A stretch of DNA of 64,000 bases from the NCBI GenBank assembly GCA_043585095.1, contig CP121321.1, positions 1,922,001-1,986,000 on the forward strand, read 5' to 3'. The translations under genes and the position numbers were made by a program. Positions 33,759 to 42,970 of the stretch are shown here, piece by piece (within the stretch, counting starts at the first letter, position 1; each line of letters starts with the position of its first letter). Source of the stretch: JANQIO01 sp043585095. Lineage in GTDB: Bacteria; Pseudomonadota; Gammaproteobacteria; Pseudomonadales; Halieaceae. The notes under the pieces are model-generated. The model had not been told where the DNA came from and ran no database searches. It saw nothing but the letters and a program-made list of their open reading frames with translations.

Positions 33759-33877
33759 GATGCGCTCAGCATTGCATCAACAGGGCCTGATGTGCAGGAA
33801 TCCCGCAGTGCGGAAGTCGAAACGTTCGGGCTGTTAAAAAAGGCATTAGGCGGTGAAGGCATGGTGTTTTCACAACG

Positions 33878-33899
33878 AAAAAGGGGCCCGTAGGCCCCT
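33878..33899 (-). terminator. Terminator after comEA
   Basis: On the minus strand AGGGGCC-TACG-GGCCCCT followed by TTTT, seven perfect pairs with a tetraloop, 23 bases after the comEA stop. Confidence 0.88.
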
Positions 33900-33921
33900 G
33901 CATGATACGTATGCAGCCCGC

Positions 33922-34218
33922 TTATTCCAACGTAATGCGCCGCTGATTCTTCTCCAGCACTGCAGGACCTATGCCTCTTACCTGCAGTAAATCTTCCGCC
34001 GTGAAAAACGGTCCAAACTCCTCGCGGTAGCTGACGATGGCTTCGGCCCGCGAGGGTCCAACACCAGCCAGTGTAGCAGCGAGGGTTTCAGCATCGGCGG
34101 TATTGATATTAATCATCGCGGGCTGGGTGACAGAGGCCACCTCGTCAGCGAAGGATGTCTGCACTGCCAGCACCGGGCTTAGCAGGAGGCACAGCATTAA
34201 CATAAGGTGTTTAATCAT
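33922..34218 (-). CDS. ComEA-type helix-hairpin-helix DNA-binding protein
   Basis: 98 residues. A signal peptide (about 1-24, MIKHLMLMLCLLLSPVLAV...) is followed by a ComEA HhH pair: ININTADAETLAATLAGVGPSRAEAIVSYREEFGPF and EDLLQVRGIGPAVLEKN. Such exported HhH proteins bind double-stranded DNA during natural uptake. One short protein alone does not prove competence. It stands as a single gene between pyrF and the O-antigen type unit, with its own terminator. Confidence 0.9.
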   Translation of the reverse strand: MIKHLMLMLCLLLSPVLAVQTSFADEVASVTQPAMININTADAETLAATLAGVGPSRAEAIVSYREEFGPFFTAEDLLQVRGIGPAVLEKNQRRITLE

Positions 34219-34417
34219 TTAAGGATCTCCCTATCCAGCTTTTTTAAAACACCTCCGGGCACTGGCAGAATGGATGACTGAGCGAGCCAGCGCACGAATG
34301 CGCCGCCAGTCTAAATCAAACCAGATCCGACAATAGTCACTGGAGGTGTCAACGGGTGAGTCGACCTTATGCCGACTCCTCACTGCAAGTTTAGGAAGTT
34401 GCCGCGGGGCCGCGGGC

Positions 34418-35125
34418 TTAGTTTTCTACGGAAACGCTCAAGTCTTGATGAATTTTCTCCAACGTCGCGATGGGATCGTCGGCTCGCGTAATCGAACGCC
34501 CCAACACGAGAAAATCGCTTCCAGCCTGCATAGCGTCAACCGGTGTGACCACGCGGCGCTGGTCGCCGACCGATTCGCCGCTCAAGCGGATGCCGGGGGT
34601 TACCAGTTTGAAGTCCTCGCCACAGGCTTGGCGCAGCGCCGTGCATTCCTGCGCGGAGCAAACCACGCCGTCCAGACCACATTCATGGGCCATAGACGCG
34701 AGTGCCAGCACACGCTCTTCGGGTGACTCAGCGTGCCCCATCTCTCGCATATCCTCATGCGACATGGACGTCAGCACCGTAACGCCGATTAACAGCGGCG
34801 CACGATCAAAGGGCACCAGCGCCTCACGAGCCGCTTGCATCATACGCTTGCCGCCGGCGGCGTGGACATTCACCATCCAGACCTCCAATTCAGCGCTGGC
34901 TTTCACAGCGGCAGCGACCGTATTAGGGATGTCGTGATACTTCAGGTCCAGAAAGATTTGCAGCCCCAACTCGCGCAGCTGCTCGACCAAACGAGGGCCG
35001 CCGAGCGTAAATAGCTCATTGCCCACTTTGACCCGACACAATGCGGGGTCCAAACGCTGTGCAAAGGTTAGCGCCTGTGGCACCCCGGGGAAGTCCAGAG
35101 CGACAATAATCGGTGAATCCGTCAT
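34418..35125 (-). CDS. pyrF: Orotidine 5'-phosphate decarboxylase
   Basis: Last step of UMP synthesis, 235 residues. ALDFPG at the N-terminus, the catalytic FLDLKYHDIPNTV near 58-70 (D-K-D pattern), GVTVLTSM, and VTPGIR with DFLVLGRSITRA near the end are all in place. The ATG overlaps the end of lapA by four bases. In most related genomes lapB stands between lapA and pyrF; here it does not. A GC-rich palindrome without a T-run follows at about 34402-34415. Confidence 0.98.
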   Translation of the reverse strand: MTDSPIIVALDFPGVPQALTFAQRLDPALCRVKVGNELFTLGGPRLVEQLRELGLQIFLDLKYHDIPNTVAAAVKASAELEVWMVNVHAAGGKRMMQAAREALVPFDRAPLLIGVTVLTSMSHEDMREMGHAESPEERVLALASMAHECGLDGVVCSAQECTALRQACGEDFKLVTPGIRLSGESVGDQRRVVTPVDAMQAGSDFLVLGRSITRADDPIATLEKIHQDLSVSVEN

Positions 35126-35415
35126 GGGTTAGCCTGATCAGAAGAGGATGTGTCTGCTTGTTGACGCGCTAGCCGACGTCTGGCCACGGCAAGCGATGCG
35201 CGTAGACGCAGAATGATAGTTAATGATGTCAGCATGCCCAGGACACCCCCTAAAGCGAGTGCGAGCAGCACCCATAGTGCAACGGAACGCTCAGGGAGGT
35301 AGATGACTAGCAGGTCGAGGGGAACAGCAGCCTCATTCTGAACGGCAAACAGTGCGCCGATAGCCAACATGGCCAGTGCAATGAGGAAAAACAGGATATT
35401 ACGGAAAATATGCAT
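35122..35415 (-). CDS. lapA: LapA family (DUF1049) lipopolysaccharide assembly protein
   Basis: 97 residues with two membrane helices: about 4-27 (ILFFLIALAMLAIGALFAVQN) and 43-68 (VALWVLLALALGGVLGMLTSL). A basic cytoplasmic end (RLRASLAVARRRLARQQ) completes it. The N-x2-V-x-LDLL pattern between helices is the family mark. LapA works with LapB to link LPS supply with LpxC degradation. It lies 21 bases after ihfB and overlaps pyrF. The usual partner lapB is absent from this place. Confidence 0.88.
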   Translation of the reverse strand: MHIFRNILFFLIALAMLAIGALFAVQNEAAVPLDLLVIYLPERSVALWVLLALALGGVLGMLTSLTIILRLRASLAVARRRLARQQADTSSSDQANP

Positions 35416-35436
35416 CAGGCTAAGAGCCCCTGGCGG

Positions 35437-35733
35437 TCAAAGGCCTGCCTGCATGCTCAGGTTAACCCGCTCGCGTAGCTCTTTGCCGGGCTTGAAATGC
35501 GGGACGTATTTGCCGGTGAGCTGCACCGCGTCACCGGTTTTTGGATTGCGGCCTTTACGAGGCTCACGGTAATGCAGCGAGAAACTGCCGAAGCCGCGAA
35601 TCTCAATGCGCTCGCCGGTCGACAGCGTTTCGGACATATGTTCGATGACGGTCTTCACCGCCAGCTCGACGTCTTTAGCCGACAACTGGGTCTGACGGGC
35701 TGCAATCAGCTCTATGAGCTCTGATTTTGTCAC
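35437..35733 (-). CDS. ihfB: Integration host factor subunit beta
   Basis: 98 residues, normal length. MTKSELIELIAARQTQLSAKD at the start, EIRGFGSFSLHYREPRKGRNPKTGD with the DNA-inserting Pro region near 63-72, and FKPGKELRERVN at the end. It forms the heterodimer with IhfA (262-666). It follows rpsA at 281 bases, behind a terminator, in the usual order rpsA-ihfB-lapA. Confidence 0.98.
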   Translation of the reverse strand: MTKSELIELIAARQTQLSAKDVELAVKTVIEHMSETLSTGERIEIRGFGSFSLHYREPRKGRNPKTGDAVQLTGKYVPHFKPGKELRERVNLSMQAGL

Positions 35734-35964
35734 GCTGCCTCCTGCTCCTCAGTGGGTGGTTACTCCGCTCCGCCGCTCACGTTGGCTGTGAAGTCTGCAA
35801 CAAATAGCAGACCGCTTTGGAACCCCACTTGCATATAACTTATTGAAAGGGCTGAATATTTTGCCTGCAATGTGCCAGCGGCGCAAGCCAAACTACAAGG
35901 AAAAGATGGTACACGCCACGGCCCGCTCCCCGGGAGGTCTATGACGGCTGACAGAAACCCGGAC

Positions 35965-35993
35965 AAAAAAAGGCCCGCAACGCGGGCCTTTTT
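35965..35993 (-). terminator. Terminator after rpsA
   Basis: On the minus strand AAAGGCCCGC-GTT-GCGGGCCTTT followed by a T-run, ten perfect pairs. Very strong; it should separate rpsA from ihfB, so ihfB needs its own promoter in 35734-35964. Confidence 0.93.
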
Positions 35994-36014
35994 GAACATG
36001 CCAAGCGTTTGAAC

Positions 36015-37688
36015 TTACTTGTTCATCTGCTCTTTGATCAAGTCGCCAATAGTACCTGGAGAGGCGTCACCGCCGTCCGAGTCCTTGAGGCTCTTAACCG
36101 CTTCCTGCTCATCTTCGTAGTCCTTGGCCTTAATGGACAGGGACAGGCCGCGGTTTTTGCGGTCCACGCTGATGATCTTGGCTTCTACTGGCTCGCCTTC
36201 CTTGAGTACGGTGCGTGCGTCTTCGACGCGTTCACGGCTCAATTCAGAGGCTTTGAGATAGCCTTCAACTTCTTCTGCCAACTCAACCGTTGCGCCTTTG
36301 GCATCTACGCTGGTGATGGTGCCGGTCACAATCGCACCGCGATCGTTTTCAGCCACGTAGTTGTTGAACGGATCGTTCTCCAACTGCTTCACGCCCAGTG
36401 AAATGCGCTCGCGCTCGGGGTCGATAGACAAGATCACTGTCTGAATCTCGTCGCCCTTGTTGTAGTTACGAACCGCTTCTTCGCCGGCTTCGTTCCAGCT
36501 GATGTCCGACAAGTGCACCAGGCCGTCGATGTTGCCTTCAAGGCCGATGAAGATACCGAAATCGGTGATGGACTTGATAGAACCTGCGATCTTGTCGCCT
36601 TTGGCATAGCTGGAAGCAAACGCGTCCCAGGGATTCTGTTGGCACTGCTTGATACCCAGAGAGATACGACGACGCTCTTCGTCGATATCGAGAATCATGA
36701 CCTCAACTTCATCGCCGAGCTGTACGATTTTGGATGGGTGAACGTTCTTGTTCGTCCAGTCCATTTCAGAAACGTGAACCAGACCTTCCACACCCTCTTC
36801 CAACTCGGCGAAACAGCCGTAATCGGTAAGGTTGGTGATACGCGCCATAACGCGGCTGTTTTCCGGGTAGCGAGCCTTGATGTCGACCCAGGGATCTTCG
36901 CCGAGCTGCTTCAGACCCAGTGATACGCGGTTGCGCTCGCGATCAAACTTGAGAATCTTGACGTCAATTTCCTGACCGACTTCGACAATCTCGCTTGGGT
37001 GCTTGATGCGCTTCCAGGCCATGTCGGTAATGTGCAGCAGACCATCGACGCCACCGAGATCGACAAAGGCGCCGTAGTCGGTGAGGTTCTTGACGATGCC
37101 CTTGATGGACATGCCTTCTTGCAGCGTTTCCAGCAGCGCTTCGCGCTCTGCGCTGTTCGCCTGTTCCATGACCGCGCGACGAGATACCACAACGTTGTTG
37201 CGCTTCTGGTCCAGCTTGATCACTTTAAATTCGAGTTCCTGACCTTCCAGGTGACCCGTTTCGCGGACCGGACGGACATCTACCAGAGAGCCCGGCAGGA
37301 ACGCGCGGATGCCGTTAACGTCAACCGTAAAGCCACCTTTGACCTTACCGTTGATGACACCCGTGCATACTTTGTCTGCTTCGTGCGCAGCTTCGAGCTC
37401 TTTCCAGCTTTCAGCACGCTTGGCTTTTTCGCGCGAAAGGCGCGTCTCGCCAAAGCCATCTTCAACCGTTTCCAGGGCGACCTGTACTTCATCACCTACG
37501 GCCAGTTCACACGCGCCACTGGCGTCTTCAAACTGAGAACGGGGAATCACGCCTTCGGACTTCAGGCCGGCGTGGACAGTGACCCACTCGCTATCGATAT
37601 CAATTACAACGCCGGTAACAATGGCGCCGGGCTGCATATCAACGGTTTTGAGGCTTTCTTCAAACAGTTCAGCGAAATTTTCGCTCAT
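36015..37688 (-). CDS. rpsA: 30S ribosomal protein S1
   Basis: 557 residues with six S1 (OB-fold) repeats beginning near 21, 105, 190, 275, 362 and 449. Repeat signatures such as KGIVKNLTDYGAFVDLGGVDGLLHITDMAW and GSIKSITDFGIFIGLEGNIDGLVHLSDISW are clear. S1 binds mRNA 5' regions and helps the 30S subunit unfold them. It follows cmk by 82 bases. The end (IGDLIKEQMNK) is typical. Confidence 0.99.
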   Translation of the reverse strand: MSENFAELFEESLKTVDMQPGAIVTGVVIDIDSEWVTVHAGLKSEGVIPRSQFEDASGACELAVGDEVQVALETVEDGFGETRLSREKAKRAESWKELEAAHEADKVCTGVINGKVKGGFTVDVNGIRAFLPGSLVDVRPVRETGHLEGQELEFKVIKLDQKRNNVVVSRRAVMEQANSAEREALLETLQEGMSIKGIVKNLTDYGAFVDLGGVDGLLHITDMAWKRIKHPSEIVEVGQEIDVKILKFDRERNRVSLGLKQLGEDPWVDIKARYPENSRVMARITNLTDYGCFAELEEGVEGLVHVSEMDWTNKNVHPSKIVQLGDEVEVMILDIDEERRRISLGIKQCQQNPWDAFASSYAKGDKIAGSIKSITDFGIFIGLEGNIDGLVHLSDISWNEAGEEAVRNYNKGDEIQTVILSIDPERERISLGVKQLENDPFNNYVAENDRGAIVTGTITSVDAKGATVELAEEVEGYLKASELSRERVEDARTVLKEGEPVEAKIISVDRKNRGLSLSIKAKDYEDEQEAVKSLKDSDGGDASPGTIGDLIKEQMNK

Positions 37689-37770
37689 TTAGATACCTTT
37701 CTATGTACTACCGCGCCTCCAGCAGGCTCGGGTCAACTTAAAATACGCCTGGAACCAGAGCACATGCTGG

Positions 37771-38451
37771 TCAAACTCCGAACCGGGCGGTGGCATCGAC
37801 CATGATCTTTGCGAATACATCGTCGATGGGTGTTGCTGTACTGTCGATCACAATGGCATCGTCAGCGGGTACCAAGGGAGACACCGAGCGAGAGCTGTCG
37901 CGCTCATCACGTTCTTTGATATCCCCCAGAAGGCGCGCGAGACTAACACTTTCGCCTTTTTCCAGCAACTGCTTGTAGCGGCGCTCTGCACGCTCTTCGG
38001 CGCTGGCGGTTAGAAAGAATTTAAGAGGGGCATGGGGGAACACAACCGTACCCATGTCCCGGCCATCGGCAACCAGGCCGTCATCGCTGGCGAAATCCCG
38101 TTGGCGCTCAAGCAATGCGTCCCGCACTGATGGCATCGCGGCCACCAGAGATGCCAGACGACCGCCCTCCTCTGTGCGCAGGCTGCGAGTTACATCGACG
38201 CCGCGGTACAACACCAGCACTTCACCGTTATCGGCTCTCTCGAAGCTGACAGCCAGATCGCGAGCTGTCGCAGCGACGGCAGCCTCATCCTGCAGCGATA
38301 CACCGTCTTGCTCGCAGGCATAGCCCGTTACCCGGTACAAAGAGCCGGAGTCCAGTAAACGCCAGCCCAGCCGGGCCGCCAGAAGATGCGCGATAGTGCC
38401 TTTACCTGCCCCGGACGGGCCGTCGATGGTAATAATTCGAACGTCAGTCAT
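37771..38451 (-). CDS. cmk: Cytidylate kinase
   Basis: Phosphorylates CMP and dCMP; 226 residues. Walker A IDGPSGAGKGTIAHLLA at 9-25, LLDSGSLYRVTGY near 35, DGRDMGTVVFPHAPLKFFLTAS near 128, and the lid with ERAERRYKQL and RDERDSSRSVSPLVPADDA are all present. The start overlaps the end of aroA by eight bases. Confidence 0.98.
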   Translation of the reverse strand: MTDVRIITIDGPSGAGKGTIAHLLAARLGWRLLDSGSLYRVTGYACEQDGVSLQDEAAVAATARDLAVSFERADNGEVLVLYRGVDVTRSLRTEEGGRLASLVAAMPSVRDALLERQRDFASDDGLVADGRDMGTVVFPHAPLKFFLTASAEERAERRYKQLLEKGESVSLARLLGDIKERDERDSSRSVSPLVPADDAIVIDSTATPIDDVFAKIMVDATARFGV

Positions 38452-39775
38452 CGGTTGCCGTGTTGGTTACCGATATTTGCAGGCCCAGGCCACGCGCCAG
38501 CGCATCAAAGCCGGGAAAGGACGTGGCTACATTCATCACATCCCGGATGCGTATTGCATCATTGGCACGCAGTGCCGCCACCGAGAAGGCCATGGCAATC
38601 CGATGATCGTGGAAACTATTGATTACGCCGCCGCCAAAACTACCCGCACTGCCAAAGCCGTCGATAATAATGCCGTCCTCCAGCACTTCGACGGAAACGC
38701 CCAGCGTTTCAAGCCCCTCCGCCATAGCGGCAATGCGATCGCTCTCCTTCACCCGCAGTTCTTCCGCGCCGCGAAGCACAGTGCGTCCTTCAGCGCAGGC
38801 GGCGGCAATGAACAAGGCCGGAAACTCATCAATCGCCAGCGGTATCTGGTCTTCGGGTATTTCGATTCCATGCAGATTCGCGGCGCGAATATGTACATCT
38901 GCGACCGGTTCGCCCCCGACCTCTTTTTCGTCCTGCAGGCTGATGTCTGCGCCCATTTGTTTTAACAGGTTGAGCACCCCGATGCGCGTCGGATTAATGC
39001 CAACGTGTTGCAGCAACAACTCAGAACCCGGTGCAATGCTGGCAGCCACCATAAAAAAAGCCGCCGATGAGATATCAGCAGGAATATCAATTTGCGCTGC
39101 GGTCAGATCACCCCCTCCACTGAGGCTGATCACGCCCTTGTCGTCGCGCTCTACCGGATAGCCAAATCCGTTGAGCATGCGCTCGGTGTGGTCACGGGTT
39201 ACCGCAGGTTCGCTAACCGACGTTTTACCGCTGGCATAAAGCCCCGCCAGAAGCACGCAGGACTTCACCTGGGCACTGGCCATAGGCAGATCGTAGTGAA
39301 TACCCTTTAGCGCTGGGACTGCGGTAATGCGAAGCGGCGGTCGCTGTGCTTCGGCCCCCTGGATATCAGCACCCATTTCAGTGAGCGGCGTTATAACGCG
39401 ACCCATGGGACGACCGCAAAGAGATGAGTCACCGGTCAGTTCGCTGTTAAAGGACTGACCGGCAAGCAACCCTGACATCAAGCGTATTGAGGTGCCAGAG
39501 TTACCTAAATCCAAGGGCCCGGCAGGGGCTTGGAGACCGTGGAGTCCAACCCCCTGAATGGTGACATTACCCTCTCCATCACGCTCAATCGACACGCCCA
39601 TGGCCCGAAACGCAGCCAGCGTGGCCAGCGCGTCTTCACCTTCGAGAAAACCACTGACCCGGGTCTCGCCCTGCGCCAGGGAGCCCAGCATGATAGAGCG
39701 GTGAGATATGGATTTGTCACCCGGAACACGGGCTTCCCCGTTGATCGTGCCACCGGGGCGAATATTAAATTCCAA
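38444..39775 (-). CDS. aroA: 3-phosphoshikimate 1-carboxyvinyltransferase (EPSP synthase, class II motifs)
   Basis: Sixth step of the shikimate pathway, 443 residues. The four motifs used to define class II (glyphosate-tolerant type) EPSP synthases are all visible: GDKS at 19-22, SAQVK at 167-171, RDHTE at 194-198 and NPTR at 261-264. NSGTSIRLMSG near 92 and the Lys/Arg-rich LRVKESDRIAA near 348 are general catalytic motifs. In many pseudomonads aroA is fused to tyrA; here they are separate genes 11 bases apart. Confidence 0.98.
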   Translation of the reverse strand: MEFNIRPGGTINGEARVPGDKSISHRSIMLGSLAQGETRVSGFLEGEDALATLAAFRAMGVSIERDGEGNVTIQGVGLHGLQAPAGPLDLGNSGTSIRLMSGLLAGQSFNSELTGDSSLCGRPMGRVITPLTEMGADIQGAEAQRPPLRITAVPALKGIHYDLPMASAQVKSCVLLAGLYASGKTSVSEPAVTRDHTERMLNGFGYPVERDDKGVISLSGGGDLTAAQIDIPADISSAAFFMVAASIAPGSELLLQHVGINPTRIGVLNLLKQMGADISLQDEKEVGGEPVADVHIRAANLHGIEIPEDQIPLAIDEFPALFIAAACAEGRTVLRGAEELRVKESDRIAAMAEGLETLGVSVEVLEDGIIIDGFGSAGSFGGGVINSFHDHRIAMAFSVAALRANDAIRIRDVMNVATSFPGFDALARGLGLQISVTNTATDD

Positions 39776-39786
39776 AAGTTAGCTCC

Positions 39787-40644
39787 TTAGCTGGCCTGCC
39801 GCTTGATAAAAGCATCTCGCGCATCACGGGCATCGGCAAAGCAGGTCTCAAGCGCCTCGGCTTCACCGTTTTCTATGGATTCACGCAGCGTACCGAGATG
39901 GTCGCTGAAGCTATCGATAGCGCGCAGCAACTCGTCGCGATTCGCCAGTGCGATGTCACGCCACATAATAGGATCACTGGAAGCGATACGCGTGAAATCA
40001 CGAAAACCGCCGGCGGCAAAACGAAATATGTCGTCGCACAAGGTGCTGTGGGACAGGGCATCAACCAGGGCATAGGCCAACATATGCGGTAAATGACTTG
40101 TGGACGCCAGAATCGCGTCGTGGGTCTGCACGTCCATGTCGACAACTTCTGCGCCGGCCAGCGTCCAAAACTCGCGCACCATCGCAAGCGCCTCAGCTGA
40201 CGTTGCTTCTGTCGGCGTCAAAATCACCCGATGATCGTGGAATAAATCTGCCCGGGAGGCCTCCACACCGCTACGCTCTGAACCGGCGATAGGATGGCCA
40301 CCTACAAAGTTCGGCGCGCCGCTGGATGCATCGAGCACCGGGCCCTTAACCGATGCTACATCGGTCACGACAGTGCTGGAGGTGGTGTATTGCAGCACCT
40401 GCTCAAGTAATTCGGCCGCCTTCATCGTGGGCACGGCTATCACCACAAGATCCGTATCAGCGAGCGCGGCCTGCAGACTGGTTTCAACCCGCTGCACCAC
40501 CTGGAGTTCCAGTGCTAGCGCCAGTGTTTTCGCATCGTGATCGTAACCTACCACCTCGTCAAACTGCGCCGAAGCCTGTAGACCACGCGCCACAGAGCCG
40601 CCTATCAGCCCCAGGCCGATTACGCTAGCAACCCGCTTCGTCAC
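39787..40644 (-). CDS. tyrA: Prephenate (cyclohexadienyl) dehydrogenase
   Basis: Tyrosine branch: oxidises prephenate or arogenate with NAD(P). 285 residues. VIGLGLIGGSVARGL at 8-22 binds NAD; VIAVPTMKAAELLEQV, VGGHPIAGSERSGVEAS (catalytic His) near 113, and HLPHMLAYALV near 190 are family motifs. No chorismate mutase or ACT domain is attached. The start overlaps the pheA stop by four bases, so pheA-tyrA-aroA-cmk reads as one coupled unit. Confidence 0.95.
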   Translation of the reverse strand: MTKRVASVIGLGLIGGSVARGLQASAQFDEVVGYDHDAKTLALALELQVVQRVETSLQAALADTDLVVIAVPTMKAAELLEQVLQYTTSSTVVTDVASVKGPVLDASSGAPNFVGGHPIAGSERSGVEASRADLFHDHRVILTPTEATSAEALAMVREFWTLAGAEVVDMDVQTHDAILASTSHLPHMLAYALVDALSHSTLCDDIFRFAAGGFRDFTRIASSDPIMWRDIALANRDELLRAIDSFSDHLGTLRESIENGEAEALETCFADARDARDAFIKRQAS

Positions 40645-41759
40645 AGCACAGCCCGTGGATAGGAACCCAGTGGTTTAAGCAGGATAGAATGCTCTTCCAG
40701 ACCGGCTATGATAGCGGCAATCGCACTATCGTGAAGATGCCCTTCAAACTCTATGAAAAAGACGTAGGCCCATTTTTCAGTGCGCGACGGCCTGGTATCG
40801 ATTCGAGTGAGGCTGACGCCGGCGTCGCGGAACGGCTCAAGCAGTTCGAACAGCGCGCCGGGCTTGTTGCGACTGGAGACAATAATAGAGGTTTTATCGC
40901 TGCCGCTGGGTGGCACTTCATCGCGACCGATGATCAAAAAGCGTGTGGTGTTATCAGCGGAATCCTGAATGTTCTGATGGAGTTTCTCCAGTCCGTATTG
41001 ATCAACCGCCATGTCGCCGGCTATGGCGACGATACCGACCTGCTCGGCCGCCATCCTGGCTGCCTCGCCATTGCTGGATACCGCATCTTGAGGCACGCCG
41101 GGCAAGTAATGCTCCAGCCAGCCTCGACACTGCGCCAGGGCCTGCTGATGTGCGCAGACGCGCTGTATGTTCTCCAGATTGGTCTCAGGTCCTGCCAGCA
41201 GGTGGTGCTGGATATGCATCTCTACCTCGCCACAGATTTTCAATGACGAATCCATGAAGTTATCCAGCGTATGACTGACCATGCCCTCGGTAGAGTTTTC
41301 AACGGGCACAACGCCGTAGTTACAGTCTTCGGCTTCAACCTGGGCAAACACGGAATCGATAGTTCCCTGGGGTACCGCCATGACTGCGTGCCCGAAATGC
41401 TTTATGGCCGCCGCCTGCGTGAAAGTACCCTCGGGCCCCAGATAGGCAACCTGAACCGGCTTCTCCAGTGCCAGACAGGCAGACATGATTTCGCGGAATA
41501 TGAACGCGACCTTGTCACTGGCCAAAGGCCCGTCATTGCGCTGCTTGATGCGATTGAGCACCTGCGCTTCGCGTTCGGGACGATAAAAAACGGCATCTTG
41601 AGCTGGCTTGCCCTCTTCTCTGGCACGCTGGGCTTCGGCAGTTTTGATATCCGCCACCTCCTGCGCGCAGCGCGCACGGCGGCTGATCAGGCTTTGTATC
41701 TCCTGATCGATGCTATCGATTTCGTCGCGGACCTCACTAAGGTCCCTGGGCTTGCTCAT
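40641..41759 (-). CDS. pheA: Bifunctional chorismate mutase/prephenate dehydratase (P-protein)
   Basis: 372 residues in three parts. An AroQ chorismate mutase covers about 1-95 (RDEIDSIDQEIQSLISRRA, IFREIMSACLALEKP). Prephenate dehydratase covers about 100-280 (YLGPEGTFTQAAAIKHFG, PVENSTEGMVSHTLD, NTTRFLIIGRD). A regulatory ACT domain follows (SRNKPGALFELLEPF, TRIDTRPSR) where Phe binds for feedback control. It lies 128 bases after serC, in the same direction. Confidence 0.98.
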   Translation of the reverse strand: MSKPRDLSEVRDEIDSIDQEIQSLISRRARCAQEVADIKTAEAQRAREEGKPAQDAVFYRPEREAQVLNRIKQRNDGPLASDKVAFIFREIMSACLALEKPVQVAYLGPEGTFTQAAAIKHFGHAVMAVPQGTIDSVFAQVEAEDCNYGVVPVENSTEGMVSHTLDNFMDSSLKICGEVEMHIQHHLLAGPETNLENIQRVCAHQQALAQCRGWLEHYLPGVPQDAVSSNGEAARMAAEQVGIVAIAGDMAVDQYGLEKLHQNIQDSADNTTRFLIIGRDEVPPSGSDKTSIIVSSRNKPGALFELLEPFRDAGVSLTRIDTRPSRTEKWAYVFFIEFEGHLHDSAIAAIIAGLEEHSILLKPLGSYPRAVL

Positions 41760-41887
41760 GGATTGCCTCGTACCCGGTGCATGGGCTGGGAACGCCGTAT
41801 GCTACAAGCTAGCGCCGCTCCCCGCATCTACGAATATCGCGCGTATTGTCGCGAAGGTTTCACCCGGGTATCGCGACGGTGTCGCGA

Positions 41888-42970
41888 CTAGCTCGCCTGG
41901 TTCGCTTCGAAGCTTTTCATAAAGCTGATCAGCGCATCGACAGCCGCCTCGGGGACAGCGTTATACAGGCTAGCACGCATGCCGCCAACACTTCGGTGCC
42001 CCTTAAGATTGAGCAGCCCCGCCGCTTCGCTACCTGCCAAAAATGCCTTATCCAGGCTGGCATCAGCCAACGTAAAGGGAACATTCATCAATGATCGACT
42101 GGGCACTTCCACAGGATTCGCGTAGAAGTCGCTGGCGTCGATATAGCTATACAGCTTCTCTGCCTTGCGACGATTGCGTTCTTCCATCGCTTGCAAACCG
42201 CCCTGCGCCTTGAGCCACTGAAACACCAGACCGGCCAAATACAGCGCATAGGTGGGAGGCGTGTTGTACATGGAATCCGCGTCAGCCGCGGTTTTCCAGT
42301 TGAGCATAGCGGGACAGAGCGGGTGTGCCTGGTCCAGCAAGTCATCACGGACGATTACTATGGTCAGGCCCGCTGGGCCGATGTTCTTCTGCGCGCCCGC
42401 ATAAATCACGCCAAAGGCTGAAACATCAATAGGCCGAGATAGAATAGTGGAGGACATATCAGCGACTAGCGGCGCCGTGGCTTCCGGGGTCCAGAAGTAC
42501 TCCACGCCGCCAATCGTTTCATTCGGCGTGTAGTGTAGGTAAGCGGCATTCTCGCTCAGCTGCCAACTATCGCGCGCCGGAATGGTGGAGAAGTTTGTAT
42601 CCTCACTGCTCGCCGCCACGTTGGCGTTCAGGTAACGCTTCGCCTCTGCGATAGCCTTCTTGGACCACTGCCCGGTATTAACGTAGTCGGCGACCGCATC
42701 GCCCTGCGTTAGATTCAGCGGTACGGCGGCAAACTGGGTGCTGGCGCCGCCCTGCAGAAACAACACCTTGTAATTATCGGGAATAGAAAGAAGATCGCGA
42801 AGGTCTTGCTCTGCCCGCTCAGCGATGCCGACGATTTCGTCGCTGCGATGGCTCATCTCCATCACGGACAGACCTGCGCCCTGCCAATCCAGCATCTCAT
42901 CCCGCGCCTGCTCCAACACGGGCTCCGGTAAGGCGGCAGGTCCAGCGCAGAAATTGTAGTGACGGCCCAT
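41888..42970 (-). CDS. serC: Phosphoserine aminotransferase
   Basis: PLP enzyme of serine (and pyridoxine) synthesis, 360 residues. NFCAGPAALPEPVLEQA at the N-terminus, SVMEMSHRSDEIVGIAERAE near 35, LFLQGGASTQFAAVPLNL near 70, and the lysine-containing YAGAQKNIGPAGLTIVIV near 190-207 are diagnostic. LKGHRSVGGMRASLYNA closes the active site. The unusual repeat-filled gap to gyrA (42971-43381) lies upstream. PdxJ, which works in the same B6 pathway, is at 57039. Confidence 0.98.
   Translation of the reverse strand: MGRHYNFCAGPAALPEPVLEQARDEMLDWQGAGLSVMEMSHRSDEIVGIAERAEQDLRDLLSIPDNYKVLFLQGGASTQFAAVPLNLTQGDAVADYVNTGQWSKKAIAEAKRYLNANVAASSEDTNFSTIPARDSWQLSENAAYLHYTPNETIGGVEYFWTPEATAPLVADMSSTILSRPIDVSAFGVIYAGAQKNIGPAGLTIVIVRDDLLDQAHPLCPAMLNWKTAADADSMYNTPPTYALYLAGLVFQWLKAQGGLQAMEERNRRKAEKLYSYIDASDFYANPVEVPSRSLMNVPFTLADASLDKAFLAGSEAAGLLNLKGHRSVGGMRASLYNAVPEAAVDALISFMKSFEANQAS

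Noticed and set aside
34402..34415. Terminator after pyrF
   Set aside because: CCGCGGGGCCGCGG is a perfect GC palindrome but is not followed by a T-run on the minus strand.
35760..35999. 79-codon minus-strand frame between rpsA and ihfB
   Set aside because: Runs through the rpsA terminator; better explained as leader sequence of ihfB.
36999..37805. 268-codon plus-strand frame opposite rpsA
   Set aside because: Entirely antisense to S1, whose reading frame is beyond doubt; no start site or motif.
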